Shown: one piece after another, positions 32,156 to 42,360 of the stretch
How the letters are laid out: every line of letters starts with the position of its first letter
Position numbering within the stretch: the first letter of the stretch is position 1
From: Prosopocoilus inquinatus
Taxonomy: Eukaryota > Arthropoda > Insecta > Coleoptera > Lucanidae
Direction of reading: 5' to 3'
Length of the DNA: 64,000 bases
Assembly: GCA_036172665.1 (NCBI GenBank)
Contig: CM069873.1
Coordinates: 46,842,001-46,906,000, forward strand
Notes under the pieces: generated by a model
Database searches by the model: none
Told to the model about the DNA's origin: nothing
What the model saw: only the letters and a program-made list of their open reading frames with translations
Program-made: the position numbers and the translations under genes

Positions 32156-32794
32156 GAGTGGAACATTTTTGGTGGTTTTACAGGGTTTCTCAGTTATTTA
32201 TAGGAATAGAAGAAAATCATTTTCGCGACCCTTGCTACTTTTTCGAGAAAAACACAGTGGGGAAAACAAAAGTTAACTACCTAGATTCGTTCGAGAAAAC
32301 GAATTTTTCCGAAGAATTATTTCTCACAATATCTCAGTTGTTTAGCAAGATATTTTGAAAATTCAAAAACTACTTTATTCAGAAATTAATGTATATTCCA
32401 CTAATGTTATTATCTTTTGTTGAAACTGCACCAGTTCTGCGAAATAGACTATAACTTTCTAATTATAAATGTAAACCGCAGTTGGCTACGACACAAATAA
32501 ATAGCTTGTTTAATGAGGTTTTCAAAAATATATAAAGTTTGATATAATTATTTTTTTTTAATAAAAAAGATACTGACTTTTATTACATTGCAGTACCTAT
32601 CAAGCTATCTATGACACTAGAAACAAAAGAACATTCAGTTGTTTTTCTCAAAAATCCATTCTTAGAATAAATAATACAGGTAATTAAATTTAAAAAAGAA
32701 ATAACTGGAAATGAATAATGCTATTAGAGAACTCATAAAACTACGAGTAATATAAATATGGATTAACTATCAATGCAGTTTTGAAGAATTATAT
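32156..32794. other. AT-rich noncoding DNA
   Basis: No coding capacity recognised. It contains a stretch starting agtggaacatttttgg and acagggtttctcag that looks like dispersed repeat DNA, but no termini could be fixed. Confidence 0.35.
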
Positions 32795-33091
32795 TGTTAC
32801 GTTTCTAGGGTTTAAATTAATTTATTTAATCGAATAAAACATTCGGTAAAAACTTAACCGTAATATAATAATGCTTACAATCTAATTTATTCGTAATAAT
32901 TTATTTACACACTAAATCCAACTTCGACGATCGTTAATTAGAACTCGACTGGCTCCTGAGTCCGCCCAGGCCGATTTTATATTCTACGCTGCTTTCTCGT
33001 TTATTCCATGCTGGAAAAGTCGAGTTTGCCCGGCGACCGACTCCTTGACGCCTTCAGTGTGACGCAGTGAGCTAAGTGGCGCGCCGCAATA
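32795..33091 (-). repeat. 3' LTR of the macro-type Gypsy (copy 1)
   Basis: On the minus strand it runs from about 33091 (TGCGGCGCGCCACT) to 32795 (ending CTAGAAACGTAACA). It is homologous to the LTRs at 50524-50831 and 53494-53801 but clearly diverged. About 110 bp of AT-rich DNA separates it from the purine tract at about 33205-33225, possibly a small insertion. Confidence 0.7.
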
Positions 33092-33195
33092 CATTAATAC
33101 ACCTTTCATTAATATGCTATTTTAATCAACGAATAAAGCTAGTAATGTAAATACCGTGTAATCATTTGATTAACAGTGCACCGTATGTCGTAACT

Positions 33196-33993
33196 TTACA
33201 CTATTTTTTTTAAGAAGGGGGCAGTTCTTAAAAACGTTTCGTCTCGAAATGTTCCTGGTGATAGTCTTGAAGGAGGATGTCGGAATCTACATGCTGGCCC
33301 ATTCTTGCAACTTCCCGTCTGGAAGAAGTAGCAGTCTACGGTTTTGCTGTTGCTGACTGTTTCCTGTGGGTGGTGGCTGCAGACTAGGACTTCAATTCCC
33401 GTTCTGTGGAAGATGACTTCCAGCATGCTTCGAATTACTCTCCAGTCTAGTCCGTCCAATCCGCAGCCCAATTTGGGGATAGCTAACTTCATCTGGTGGT
33501 TCTCTATTAACTGTCTCCTCAGGCTACATAGGGCTCTCCACATATTTTGATAGTCAGGTTTACCGCTTGATGTCTTCTTAGTGACTAAATAATGCACGTG
33601 GCGCCTACGATCTGCCGTCGAATCGATGATCTGCAGGCTCTTGCCTACCACGGGATGCTGTCTTCGGAGCTCCTCGATTTGGCCAAATTTCTTCTTAAAC
33701 ACCTGAGCAATTCCTTTGGACATTTTCAGGTCTTCTGCTACGCAGTGGGCCAGACTGTACTCCAGTGGCACTTTAAAGAGATCTTGTTGCTTCTCCGTGG
33801 TCACTCCAAAGCGTGCCTTACTTCCTTTGGCGTGATGAGACATGAAGGTCATTTCGGAAACTTGCGCCCTTTGTACTGTCCCTTCATCTGCTTTTCCATG
33901 GTAAGGGGCTACCCGGTTGAAGTGGATTACTTTGGGTTTGCCATGGGGGAGCTTCTTGATGCGGTAAACGACGTCGTTGATCCGTTTCATCAC
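33196..33993 (-). CDS. pol: Gypsy pol C-terminus: integrase tail + macro domain + CCCH zinc finger
   Basis: A 265-codon open frame. Residues 1-33 (VVYRIKKLPHGKPKVIHFNR, then VAPYHG) are the usual end of a Gypsy integrase. Residues about 70-206 form a macro domain resembling ADP-ribose hydrolases of the OARD1/TARG1 type: YSLAHCVAEDLKMSKGIA, VHYLVTKK (Lys139/140) and LAIPKLGCGLDGLDW (Asp180). By family analogy these Lys and Asp are the catalytic pair. Residues 221-239 are a CCCH zinc finger, C-x7-C-x5-C-x3-H. The tail ends close to the purine tract, so the last residues are aberrant. No stop separates the three parts. It could remove ADP-ribose from host or element proteins and bind RNA (inference). 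Confidence 0.75.
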   Translation of the reverse strand: MMKRINDVVYRIKKLPHGKPKVIHFNRVAPYHGKADEGTVQRAQVSEMTFMSHHAKGSKARFGVTTEKQQDLFKVPLEYSLAHCVAEDLKMSKGIAQVFKKKFGQIEELRRQHPVVGKSLQIIDSTADRRRHVHYLVTKKTSSGKPDYQNMWRALCSLRRQLIENHQMKLAIPKLGCGLDGLDWRVIRSMLEVIFHRTGIEVLVCSHHPQETVSNSKTVDCYFFQTGSCKNGPACRFRHPPSRLSPGTFRDETFLRTAPFLKKIV

Positions 33994-34008
33994 TTTGTAA
34001 GGACCTTC

Positions 34009-34798
34009 CTAAGAGGTCTGCAGTTTTGGGGACAGGCCTCGACGTCTTTGGGGGTTATAAAGCCAGACCAGTGCTCCAGGTTGATATCCCCCGTTCTGAG
34101 CGTTGATGTCATAGTGCTCCTTCATCCGATCGCTGGCCGTCTGTATATTGTGACGCACTTGGTTGTGGATGTCGTCCATTTTCCTGCGTAATTTGCTCAC
34201 GTAATCTTCGTCGGCAGACTTCGCCAGGCTTCACACCAAACTTCAGGTCGCAGGGCAGTCTCGGCTCTCGCCGGAATACCACTTTCGCCGGAGTCTCCCC
34301 TGTTGTCTCATGAACAGACGAGCGGTATGCCATTAGAAACTCAAAAGGATTTCCATCGTTGTACTGTCTCATGGGAGCCTTGTCCCGTCTGTGGAGACCG
34401 TTACTGGCTGCGCAGACTGCATACCTTTTGCACCAATCCTTCACGTATTCCTTGCAGTTCACCCAGTAAAATCTTTCGCGCACCTTCTCCATAGTCTTCT
34501 TAATTCCCAGATGCCCTCCCGAAGTTACGTCGCGAAGTTCCCTCAGAACTTCTGGCACCCTATTGTTGGGGATTAGTAACTGTGTCTTCTGTTCCATGCC
34601 TTCCTGATTCTCTTGCTTCGTCTCAGAAGACCACGATCCAACACTATGGAGTCCCAATGCGCCCAGTATGATTTTACGCACGATGCACATGGTGCTACCT
34701 CTTCCCAGGTAGGCCTCGCGTCCCTGCTTTTCCATTCTAGCACTAATTTCAAATCCGGATCGTTCTCTTGGTCTCTTCGCAGTTCTTCGGCTTGCCAT
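34009..34798 (-). pseudogene. pol: Integrase remnant lacking the DDE core (copy 1)
   Basis: The zinc-binding part (GGHLGIKKTMEKVRERFYW, then KRYAVCAASNG) is joined directly from NDGNPFE to FLMAYRSSVHETTGE. The whole catalytic core seen in the palindrome copies (VMDYFSKWVEAY to HPQSDGMVERFNR) is missing, an in-frame-looking loss of over 400 bp. Frameshifts then separate the LRRKMDDIHNQVRHN region. Integration function is lost. Confidence 0.8.
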
Positions 34799-36099
34799 TT
34801 GTCGTCAACAATGGCTGTCCTCGCAGTCGTGGCTACTTTCTCGTCCAAACGACTACAGTGCTTACAGTCTTCGGCACAGGGTCTTCTCGACAAAGCATCG
34901 GCATTTCGATGGCTAGTTCCTGCCCGATGCTGAATTTCAAAATCGTACTCCTGAAGTCGTTCGATCCATCGTGCAACTTGGCCTTCTGGGTTCTTGAAAC
35001 GGAGAAGCCATTTTAGAGCGGCGTGGTCGGTCCTCAGCAGGAAGCGTCTACCATACAAGTACTTGTAGAAGTGTTCTATCGTTTTTACGACGGCTAGCAA
35101 TTCCCTTCTTGTGACGCAATAGTTTCGTTCCGGCTTTGATAGGACTTTACTGAAGTAGCCGATCACCTTCTCTTGCCCCTCTTGTATCTGGGAGAGTACC
35201 CCACCGATCCCAACGTTGCTAGCATCTGTATTCACGACGAATTTGCCTTCCGGGACAGGATAACTCAGAATAGGAGCACTAATCAAGTACTGCTTTAGTT
35301 GTTCAAAGCCAATTTGACACTGTTGATCCCATTCAAATGGACGACCTTCTTCAGTGAGTTTTGTCAACGGCTTAGCAATGTCTGCAAATCCAGGAACGTA
35401 GCGCCGATAGTAAGTGCACAGGCCAAGGAAACTCCTTATTTGGTGTTTATTTCTGGGAGTTGGCCAGTCTTTCACAACCTGAATCTTCACAGGGTCCACG
35501 GCGATTCCATTTCCATTAACAATGTGCCCCAGGTAATTCACTTCCTTCTGGAACAGGTGACACTTCTTGAGGCTAAACTTTAGTCCAGCTCGGCGAAGCC
35601 GCTGGAACACTCCTTCCAGGTTCCTTAGGTGGTCGTCGAACGTTTTTCCCACGACAATTATGTCGTCAAGGTACACCATGCACGTTGTCCAGGACAGACC
35701 TTTCAGAACCGTCTCCATTAACCTCTCGAATGTCGCTGGGGCATTACATAACTCGAATGGCATCACTGTGAACTGCCACAGACCCATACCAATGGAAAAA
35801 GCCGCCTTTTTTCGATCTTCAGGCGCCAGCTCCACTTGCCAATATCCACTCTTTAAGTCCAAAGTTGAGAAGATCTTTGAGCCGACCAGGGTGTCCAGGG
35901 TATCATCAATCCATGGCAGGGGATAGCTGTCCTTCTTGGTGACATTGTTGACTAACCGGTAGTCTACACAGAACCTGGTGGACCCATCCTTCTTCTTCAC
36001 AAGCACTACTGGTGACGACCACGGGCTGCTTGATGGTTCTATTACATTATCCTTTTCCATCTCGCGAATAATGTGTTCCGCTACCTCACTCTTCGTCAA
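34573..36099 (-). CDS. pol: Reverse transcriptase and RNase H of the macro-type Gypsy (copy 1)
   Basis: A 508-codon frame. RT: DGSTRFCVDYRLVN, FSTLDLKSGYWQVEL, FTVMPFELCNAPATF and MVYLDDIIVVG (catalytic YLDD). Connection: LGLCTYYRRYVPGFA. RNase H: VVNTDASNVGIGGVLSQ, VTRRELLAVVKTIEHF, LLRTDHAALKWLL and NADALSRR. This is the only copy in the window with the complete RT; the copies in the palindrome have lost the front of RT including YLDD. A frameshift near 34600 separates it from the integrase. A slight overlap with the protease frame at 36086-36099 also needs a shift. Confidence 0.88.
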   Translation of the reverse strand: MTKSEVAEHIIREMEKDNVIEPSSSPWSSPVVLVKKKDGSTRFCVDYRLVNNVTKKDSYPLPWIDDTLDTLVGSKIFSTLDLKSGYWQVELAPEDRKKAAFSIGMGLWQFTVMPFELCNAPATFERLMETVLKGLSWTTCMVYLDDIIVVGKTFDDHLRNLEGVFQRLRRAGLKFSLKKCHLFQKEVNYLGHIVNGNGIAVDPVKIQVVKDWPTPRNKHQIRSFLGLCTYYRRYVPGFADIAKPLTKLTEEGRPFEWDQQCQIGFEQLKQYLISAPILSYPVPEGKFVVNTDASNVGIGGVLSQIQEGQEKVIGYFSKVLSKPERNYCVTRRELLAVVKTIEHFYKYLYGRRFLLRTDHAALKWLLRFKNPEGQVARWIERLQEYDFEIQHRAGTSHRNADALSRRPCAEDCKHCSRLDEKVATTARTAIVDDKWQAEELRRDQENDPDLKLVLEWKSRDARPTWEEVAPCASCVKSYWAHWDSIVLDRGLLRRSKRIRKAWNRRHSY

Positions 36100-37136
36100 C
36101 GGTAATCGCCTTGGAACTTGACGGGATAGGTCTTTCTTCTCCAGTCTCTATTTTGTGTTTCACGAAATCAGTTCTTCCCTTGGATCCATTTTCTACCTCG
36201 AATACATCTTGATAGCGGCCGATCAGATTCTTTGCTTTTGTCGTCTGGTCTGGAGTCAATTTCTGGGCTGACATAATCATTTCCCATAAGTTCGTTGGGA
36301 CTTTCGCTTCTGGCACGTTTGTTTCAAGTTGGCGGGAGATGGAGGACACCATGGTGCAGCTTCCTAAGGTGGTTCCATTCTTGATATTGACGGAGAAACA
36401 ATTGACGTTCATCAGGCGGACAGGTACTTCCTTCTTCGCCGTCAACAACATTTTCCCAACGAAGACTCCTCTTCCAATCTTCTGATCATCAGTATTCGGT
36501 TCAACCATAATGACTTGCCCATCTTGAAAAACACCGTCCAGTTTTGCATCGACGATAACCTGAGTCCTGCTGGGTAATACAACGTCTTCAGCTAGGACTA
36601 CTCGAGCGGCCACGTCTCCTCGTTGATGTAGAACCAACTCCTCATTATTGACCGCCATCACGCCACGCTTTAAGTCCAATTGAAACCCGTGGGCACACAT
36701 GACGTCCATGCCCAAAATTGCCTCGTCCTCTATGTCTGCTACCAGTGCACGGTGTTTTATTGGAGTTGGTGATGATAACCTCTACTTCACTGTGGACAGT
36801 TGCTGATGTACCATTTGCAGTTTTCAGTCTCCATTTGGTCGGCTCGGTGCGTCCAGATGACTTGATGACGTCGGGTCTTAGGATGGTCTTCGTCGCACCC
36901 GTATCTAACAACATGGTGTGAGGAATGTCATCAATGGTAGCATCCACGAAGACACTGCTGGTTAACTGCCGTAGGGATATTACTTGTTTGGATTTCGTCT
37001 TTGGGGGCCTTTGAATACGGGTCGACGTTCGCCCCTCTGCACCGACCCGGCTTAGTTTAACTGTGGCTTCCTCGGATCCTGTCTGGGCTTCGGACATCGC
37101 CTGCGAACATGTCCTTCCTCCTGGCAATTCCAACAC
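36086..37136 (-). pseudogene. pol: Protease region of the macro-type Gypsy (copy 1)
   Basis: 37136-36645 has SVFVDATIDDIPHTMLLDTGATKTIL (retropepsin DTGA) with an N-terminal Ser/Thr/Arg-rich linker. 36715-36086 in another frame continues from GMDVMCAHGFQLDL through a linker to the start of RT. One frameshift near 36700 is shared with the palindrome copies. Confidence 0.75.
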
Positions 37137-38255
37137 ACCAGCGGCCTCTTCTGCTTGAAGACCTGTTCCACAATGCGGCGAACATCCTCGGCGGTGGTAT
37201 ATTCCCTGGGTCGCTCATTTATAGCAGATCCTACCTTGAAGTTAGCGGATTCTTCCTCTTCTTCCTCTTGGAAGTCCATAGCCGCTCGCACCTTGACATG
37301 CCCTCTTAAGACTCGTCTCGCCGCTTCAAATTCCAAGGCATAAGCCAATGCGTTCTTGGACGTCTTGGGATGGGTCATTCTCAATGCCTGCTGGTGTCTG
37401 GGTCACGGATTCCATCTATGAAGGTCTGCACCGTCAAACATTTGAGGAATTCAACAGGAGCTGTGGGATATGCTAACTGGGCCAGACGCGCTACGTCCGC
37501 TTCGAATTCCTGAAGACTTTCTCCGGATTTCTGACAGCGATTCCTCAACTGCGCATGGTATACCTCGATGAGATGGGCCTGTCCTTAACGCATTTCCATC
37601 CTATTCACCAGCTTGTCGAAGTCTTCTTGTTCCTCTGGCGGCATCGTCTGTAGCACATCGATAGCGTCCCCTCTCAAGGCCACAATTAACGAAGTGGCTT
37701 TTTCGCTGGCCGTCCATCTGTTCGCCCTTGCTGCTGCTTCTGTTTGAAGTAGTTGGGCCAAGAAGACTTTCCATCGAACGTTGGTGGTTTTATTTCTAAT
37801 TTCGAATTTTCTGCTGGCCCTTCCACAATTCGGGTTTCATTATTTTCTAGTGTTTCTACTGGTGGCTGATTCCCGAACACTCACAACCCCGCCATGATTT
37901 CTTCCAGATTTTTGATTTTGTTATCCTGCTGGAATATTATTTCTTCCACATTTTCTTGCAGGTTCCTTGTTTCTTCCGATATTTTTTCCACTAGTTTATC
38001 TTCGAGTCCTTTTGTTTGTTCTAGAAATTTCGACGAGAAATTTCTAGATTGCTCTCGAAATTTCTCGTCTAAGTCTCTAGATTGTTCCAACAATTTATTC
38101 TGTAATTTGTCCAAATTTCCAGATTGTTCTAGAAGCTTCTCCTCTAAATTTCTGGATTGTTCTCGAAGTTCGTCCTTGAAATTTCCAGATTGTTCTAGAA
38201 GCTTTTCCTCTAAATTTCGGGATTGTTCTCGAAATTCATCCTTCAAGATTTTATT
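37052..38255 (-). pseudogene. gag: Gag of the macro-type Gypsy (copy 1, 5'-truncated)
   Basis: The coiled-coil region (38255-37881) has fewer 22-residue repeats than the palindrome copies. An in-frame TGA separates it from FGNQPPVETLENNE (37880-37686). Capsid-like coding continues in other frames (37680-37384), with a TAA after MEMR, then 37384-37052 with FEAARRVLRGHVKV and the zinc knuckle CWNCQEEGHVRRRC (CCHC). The N-terminal SAP-like part is missing because the copy is cut at about 38255. Confidence 0.75.
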
Positions 38256-38358
38256 AAAACTATGGCGTGTACTTATTTCAATCATATCCTCAGTAATTAC
38301 ACAGAAACTACGTTAAGTCGCATAAAAAATAATATTCTTAAAGAATCCAACGCATTTT

Positions 38359-38711
38359 CAGTAATAACCACGGAGCTCAATGCAACTCATGTCAGCCACG
38401 TTACAACTGGAATAATACGTGCCTCGCGTTGTATGTACGGTTGGTTCACGATGGTTATCGAAGATACATTACTGTAATCAGAGTAAATAAATGATAAATG
38501 TAAAGTAAAAGTCACGAACTTTGAATATTGAATACTACTCAATATTCAAAGTTCGTGACTTTTACTCTACATTTATCATTTATTTACTCTGATTACAGTA
38601 ATGTATCTTCGATAACCATCGTGAACCAACCGTACATACAACGCGAGGCACGTATTATTCCAGTTGTAACGTGGCTGACATGAGTTGCATTGAGCTCCGT
38701 GGTTATTACTG
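38359..38711. repeat. About 350-bp near-perfect palindrome
   Basis: Arms of about 173 bp from cagtaataaccacgg (38359) to the matching ccgtggttattactg (ends 38711), centred near 38535 with a loop of about 7 nt (atactac) between gaatattga and tcaatattc. Only a substitution and one- or two-base indels were seen between the arms. No coding. It adjoins the truncated gag. Confidence 0.8.
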
Positions 38712-39244
38712 TAAATTTTATTCATAGTGTAAAAAATTTACACAAGAGTTTTTACTCTAAATATTTTACCAAGCATGTTTATACAGGAAAAATTTCTTAC
38801 TGTGTAAGTATTAAGAATAAGTACTTTAAAAGTAAATTAAATACTTACTGGTAAAATAAATGTACATATAAAAAAATAATTCAAGAAGATTGTAAACTTA
38901 TGTATAATAGTTGTTGTGTCAATAAACATTTTTTATATTTAATTCACAGATGTGTTGTTTAAATAGGTGCAGATCAGTTACACTGATTCCAGTGAATCGA
39001 TTTAAAGAAAGTTTCTGAATTAGAAATTGTTTCTTCATTAATAATATTAATAGAATTTCTGGTTTTATGTAAAAAGATTTCAAGATTCTCAGAAACGTTT
39101 AATTTATTACCTTTATCAACATTGTGTAGTAATTTCAGATCATGAGTAGGGTCAAATGAGTATGCTGTTTCTGCCAAATATTTTGCAAAAGTTGAATCTA
39201 ACTTGTTTAATATAAAGACCGTAAGTTCTCATTAACGCTGGTAC
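38712..39244. other. AT-rich noncoding DNA
   Basis: No gene recognised. A 67-codon minus-strand frame at 38974-39177 has no family resemblance and no neighbours to support it. Confidence 0.35.
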
Positions 39245-39269
39245 GCACCCTTTTTCCGGTTTGTTGTAT

Positions 39270-41085
39270 ACAGGGAGATTCAGGGAACCCATTCATTAAA
39301 AGTTTACGGACTTATCCTTTGAATTTCTGTTTTATATTTTGCAGTTATAAGTTAATGATAAGGATCTATCAAAATATATTATTTTCAATTTTCGGACACT
39401 TCTGCTTATACCGGAAGTTGCTGACAACTTTCTTATTTTAAATGGAATACCCTATTTTTTAATGCATTTTTGAAATCTACATGAAATTCTTAAAATATTT
39501 TGTACAGCAAGTGATATAAGAAAAATTATACGTTTCCGAGGGATTTCCATTTTTTAAAAAAAATCTCAGACTTGCAGAACCTTGTTTATGATACTGCCAT
39601 CTTTGTGCAACAAAAATCACGATGTCAATTTTTGACCTTTAATAGGATACAGTAACATTCTTTCAAATCATGTCCAGTTTTGCACTGGCTGGTTGAAAGT
39701 AACTTCTATTCGAACTGATTTCAACTGTCGAAAATTCATATTTTTTAAATGGAATGCCTAGTATATTCTTATACCAGGTGACTCAGGATTAAATGTTCTT
39801 TCGTCCTGCATTAGCATTCCCTATACCTATCGGTTATAGTTCACTCGTTATCGATGATTTCTTTTTAGCAGATAATTTTTTTGCTCTTTTTGGTATTATT
39901 TTTAAGTAGTGAGCTATGAAAACTAGAGAAATTAAATGTTTTAAATCATCCATCTAATAGGAATTAAAAGAAAAACAATTTAATCGCTACGAAGAACCAA
40001 AAAATGAATATTCAAACACAGATATATTAAATGTATTTGATGATAAAAAAATCGACAATTCAAGAAAAAAAAAATTTGTTATATCGAGGAAAATACGTTA
40101 TTACTTAGATACAATAGAAAGTTATTACCAATAAATAATAGCTGAGGACAACTTAGAGCCAATATTATAACCAACAATTTGTGCCTTATTTATAATATTT
40201 TTGATTTATTTATTAGCTTTCATAAAATTCTGGTTTTGTAAGTGTACATTTCTCTTTGTATATGTGTAAAAAGTCATACCAAGAATTATAATACAAGCGG
40301 AATGTGTAAATAAAAGGTTGAGATGATAGATATGTATTTAAATATTATTTTTCGGTTTCTAAAATGAAACTGATTTTACATTCTGAAATTAATTTAAAAG
40401 AAACTCAGTTTGTTAAATTTTCATAGCGCACTATTCAGGAATAATACTGAAAAGTGAAAAAATTTATGTATCAAACAGAAAATGATGATTAGAAAGAGAA
40501 AAAGATGTGTATAGGGAATGCTAATACAGTTCGAAAGAACCTTTAATTCTGATTCTTATGATATAAAAATATACTAGGCGTTCCATTTAAAAAACATAAC
40601 TTTTCGACAGTTGAAATCAGTTCGAATAGAAGTTACTTTTTAACTAGCTCGTAAACAATTTTGTATAAAATTAGGTATGACCTGAAAGCTTATGAGCATA
40701 GCCTACTACAGGCCAAAAATTGAAATTATGGCTTTTGTTACACAAAGATGGCAGCATCTTAAACAAGGTACTGCAACTTTGAACTTAAAAAAAAAAAAAG
40801 AGATACCTCTTAAACGGCTAATTTTTCTTGTATCACATGTTACACAAAATATTTTTAGAATTTCATGAAGATTTCAGAAATGCAATAAAAAATGGGGTAT
40901 TCCATTTAAAATAAGAAAGTTGACAGCAACTTCCGGTACAAGCGGAAGGGCCCGAAAGTTGAAGACATTATATTTTAATAGATCATTATCCCTAAATTAT
41001 AACCGCAAAATATGAAATAAAAATTCAAAGAGGAAGTTAGTAAACTTTTAATGAATGAGCTGCCTGAATCTCCCTGTATAGTGTG
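39270..41085. mobile_element. Foldback element with about 570-590-bp inverted arms
   Basis: The left arm (about 39270-39845) and right arm (about 40500-41085) are reverse complements with moderate divergence. Shared blocks include acagggagattcagg at the outer ends, cattcattaaaagttta, accggaagttgctg, attttaaatggaatac and a gttgaaatcagttcgaatag block near the inner ends. The 650-bp centre is AT-rich and noncoding. The layout is that of a non-autonomous DNA element with long terminal inverted repeats. The target duplication was not identified. Confidence 0.7.
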
Positions 41086-42360
41086 CCCGGATTTCATACG
41101 GACAGCATGGGTAACTTCTGTATTTGAAGAGATAGAGAGATAATTAAATTAGCAAAAAGGTGCAGGTTCGAGAGCTCATTAAGAAACCATTTTATTCCAT
41201 ACTTGTCATGGCCAACTTGGTTAAAATTTTACAAAAACCAAAATCTCCTAATTTTTTTCTTCTTGGAACACCTATGGGTGCTAATATATCTCCATTTATT
41301 GCTCAGTATGTTATGGATGATTTATTATTGAATGCATACCAAAGTTCATTCCATTTGAAATTCCTGGGCTCAAAAAATATGTTGATGATATTATTTGCGT
41401 AGTTCCCCAACAAGGTACTGAGGACATTTTAACGGTTTTTAACAATTATAATCCTAATATTCAATTTACTATTGAAAAGGAAACAGACAGGAATGTTCCT
41501 TTCTTGGACACGAAAGTTATTCCTTCAGAAAACAATAAAATCATTATTGATTGGTACACGAAACCTTTTAGTTCTGGGCGTTATATTAACTTTCATTCTT
41601 GTCATCCATATAAAATGAAAATTAACATGATTTTAGGATTAAAAAATCATATAGAAAAGATTTCTCATCCTTCTTTGTTGAATAAAAACTTGCACAAATT
41701 AAAAAATATTCTCATAAAAAATAGCTATCCTTTTGCAATGCTAAATAAGTCAATTTTCAACACTCAACAAAGAATAGAACCTATTTCTCAAATTAATAAT
41801 AATTCACAAACAATTAATGTTGGTAAAGTTTTTAGATCTTTAATATTCATACCAAATCTTACATCTCTACTAATGAAAGTACTAAAAAATAAAAACATTC
41901 AGATTGCAACTAAAAATTTATTAACAATTAAGTCTCTTTTTACAAAAGTTAAAGATCCATTTAACAAATTCAAACAAATTAATTCTATTTATGAAATTCC
42001 TTGTCATGATTGTGATTCTGTTTATATTGGCCAAACATCAAGAACTATTCATTCGAGAATTATTTCTCATAAAAGTGATATTAGACTTAGACCTAATGCT
42101 TGTGCTTTATCTGAACATGTCAATAACGAAGACCATAAGATTAATTTTGAAGATGCAAAAATTTTAGATATAGAACCAATTTTGAGTCAAAGACTTTTTA
42201 TTGAAATGTGCCATATTTTTTGTAATTAAAAAGTATCAACAAAAGAACTGATATTGAGAAACTTAGTTGTATTTATACTTACCTATTAAATTTTAAAACT
42301 AAAAAGAAAGACAATCAAGATATTGGAAATCAAAATTTACATCGTATTACCTAATAATCA
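41086..42360 (+). mobile_element. Truncated Penelope-like retroelement
   Basis: RT coding starts inside the catalytic region and ends with a GIY-YIG domain, then an AT-rich tail to about 42360. The element is 5'-truncated, the usual fate of such insertions, and it begins right beside the outer end of the foldback element. Confidence 0.75.
41160..42229 (+). pseudogene. Penelope-like RT with GIY-YIG endonuclease, truncated
   Basis: The first frame (41160-41402) has FLLGTPMGANISPF. A frameshift at about 41340-41360 leads to KKYVDDIICVV (catalytic YVDD) and VPFLDTKVI. The 41504-42229 frame continues with IDWYTKPFSSGRYINF and HSCHPYKMKINM, the hallmark after the RT of this class. It then has the GIY-YIG nuclease with SIYEIPCHDCDSVYIGQTSR and a downstream HSRIISHKSDI. 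The N-terminal half of RT is missing and at least one frameshift is present. Confidence 0.85.

Larger units (their letters stand above)
32795..38255 (-). mobile_element. Gypsy retrotransposon with macro-CCCH pol tail (copy 1, 5'-truncated)
   Basis: Reading right to left: gag without its first part (from about 38255), protease, complete RT/RNase H, an integrase lacking its catalytic core, the macro-CCCH tail, a purine tract and one LTR. Gag is joined at 38255 to unrelated palindromic DNA, so there is no 5' LTR here. Codon use is visibly more GC-rich than the surrounding DNA, suggesting a different origin or age from the Polinton-like copies. Confidence 0.85.

Noticed and set aside
33344..34191. 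Plus-strand open frames opposite the macro-CCCH gene
   Set aside because: They are antisense shadows of a GC-richer coding region and contain no recognisable domain.
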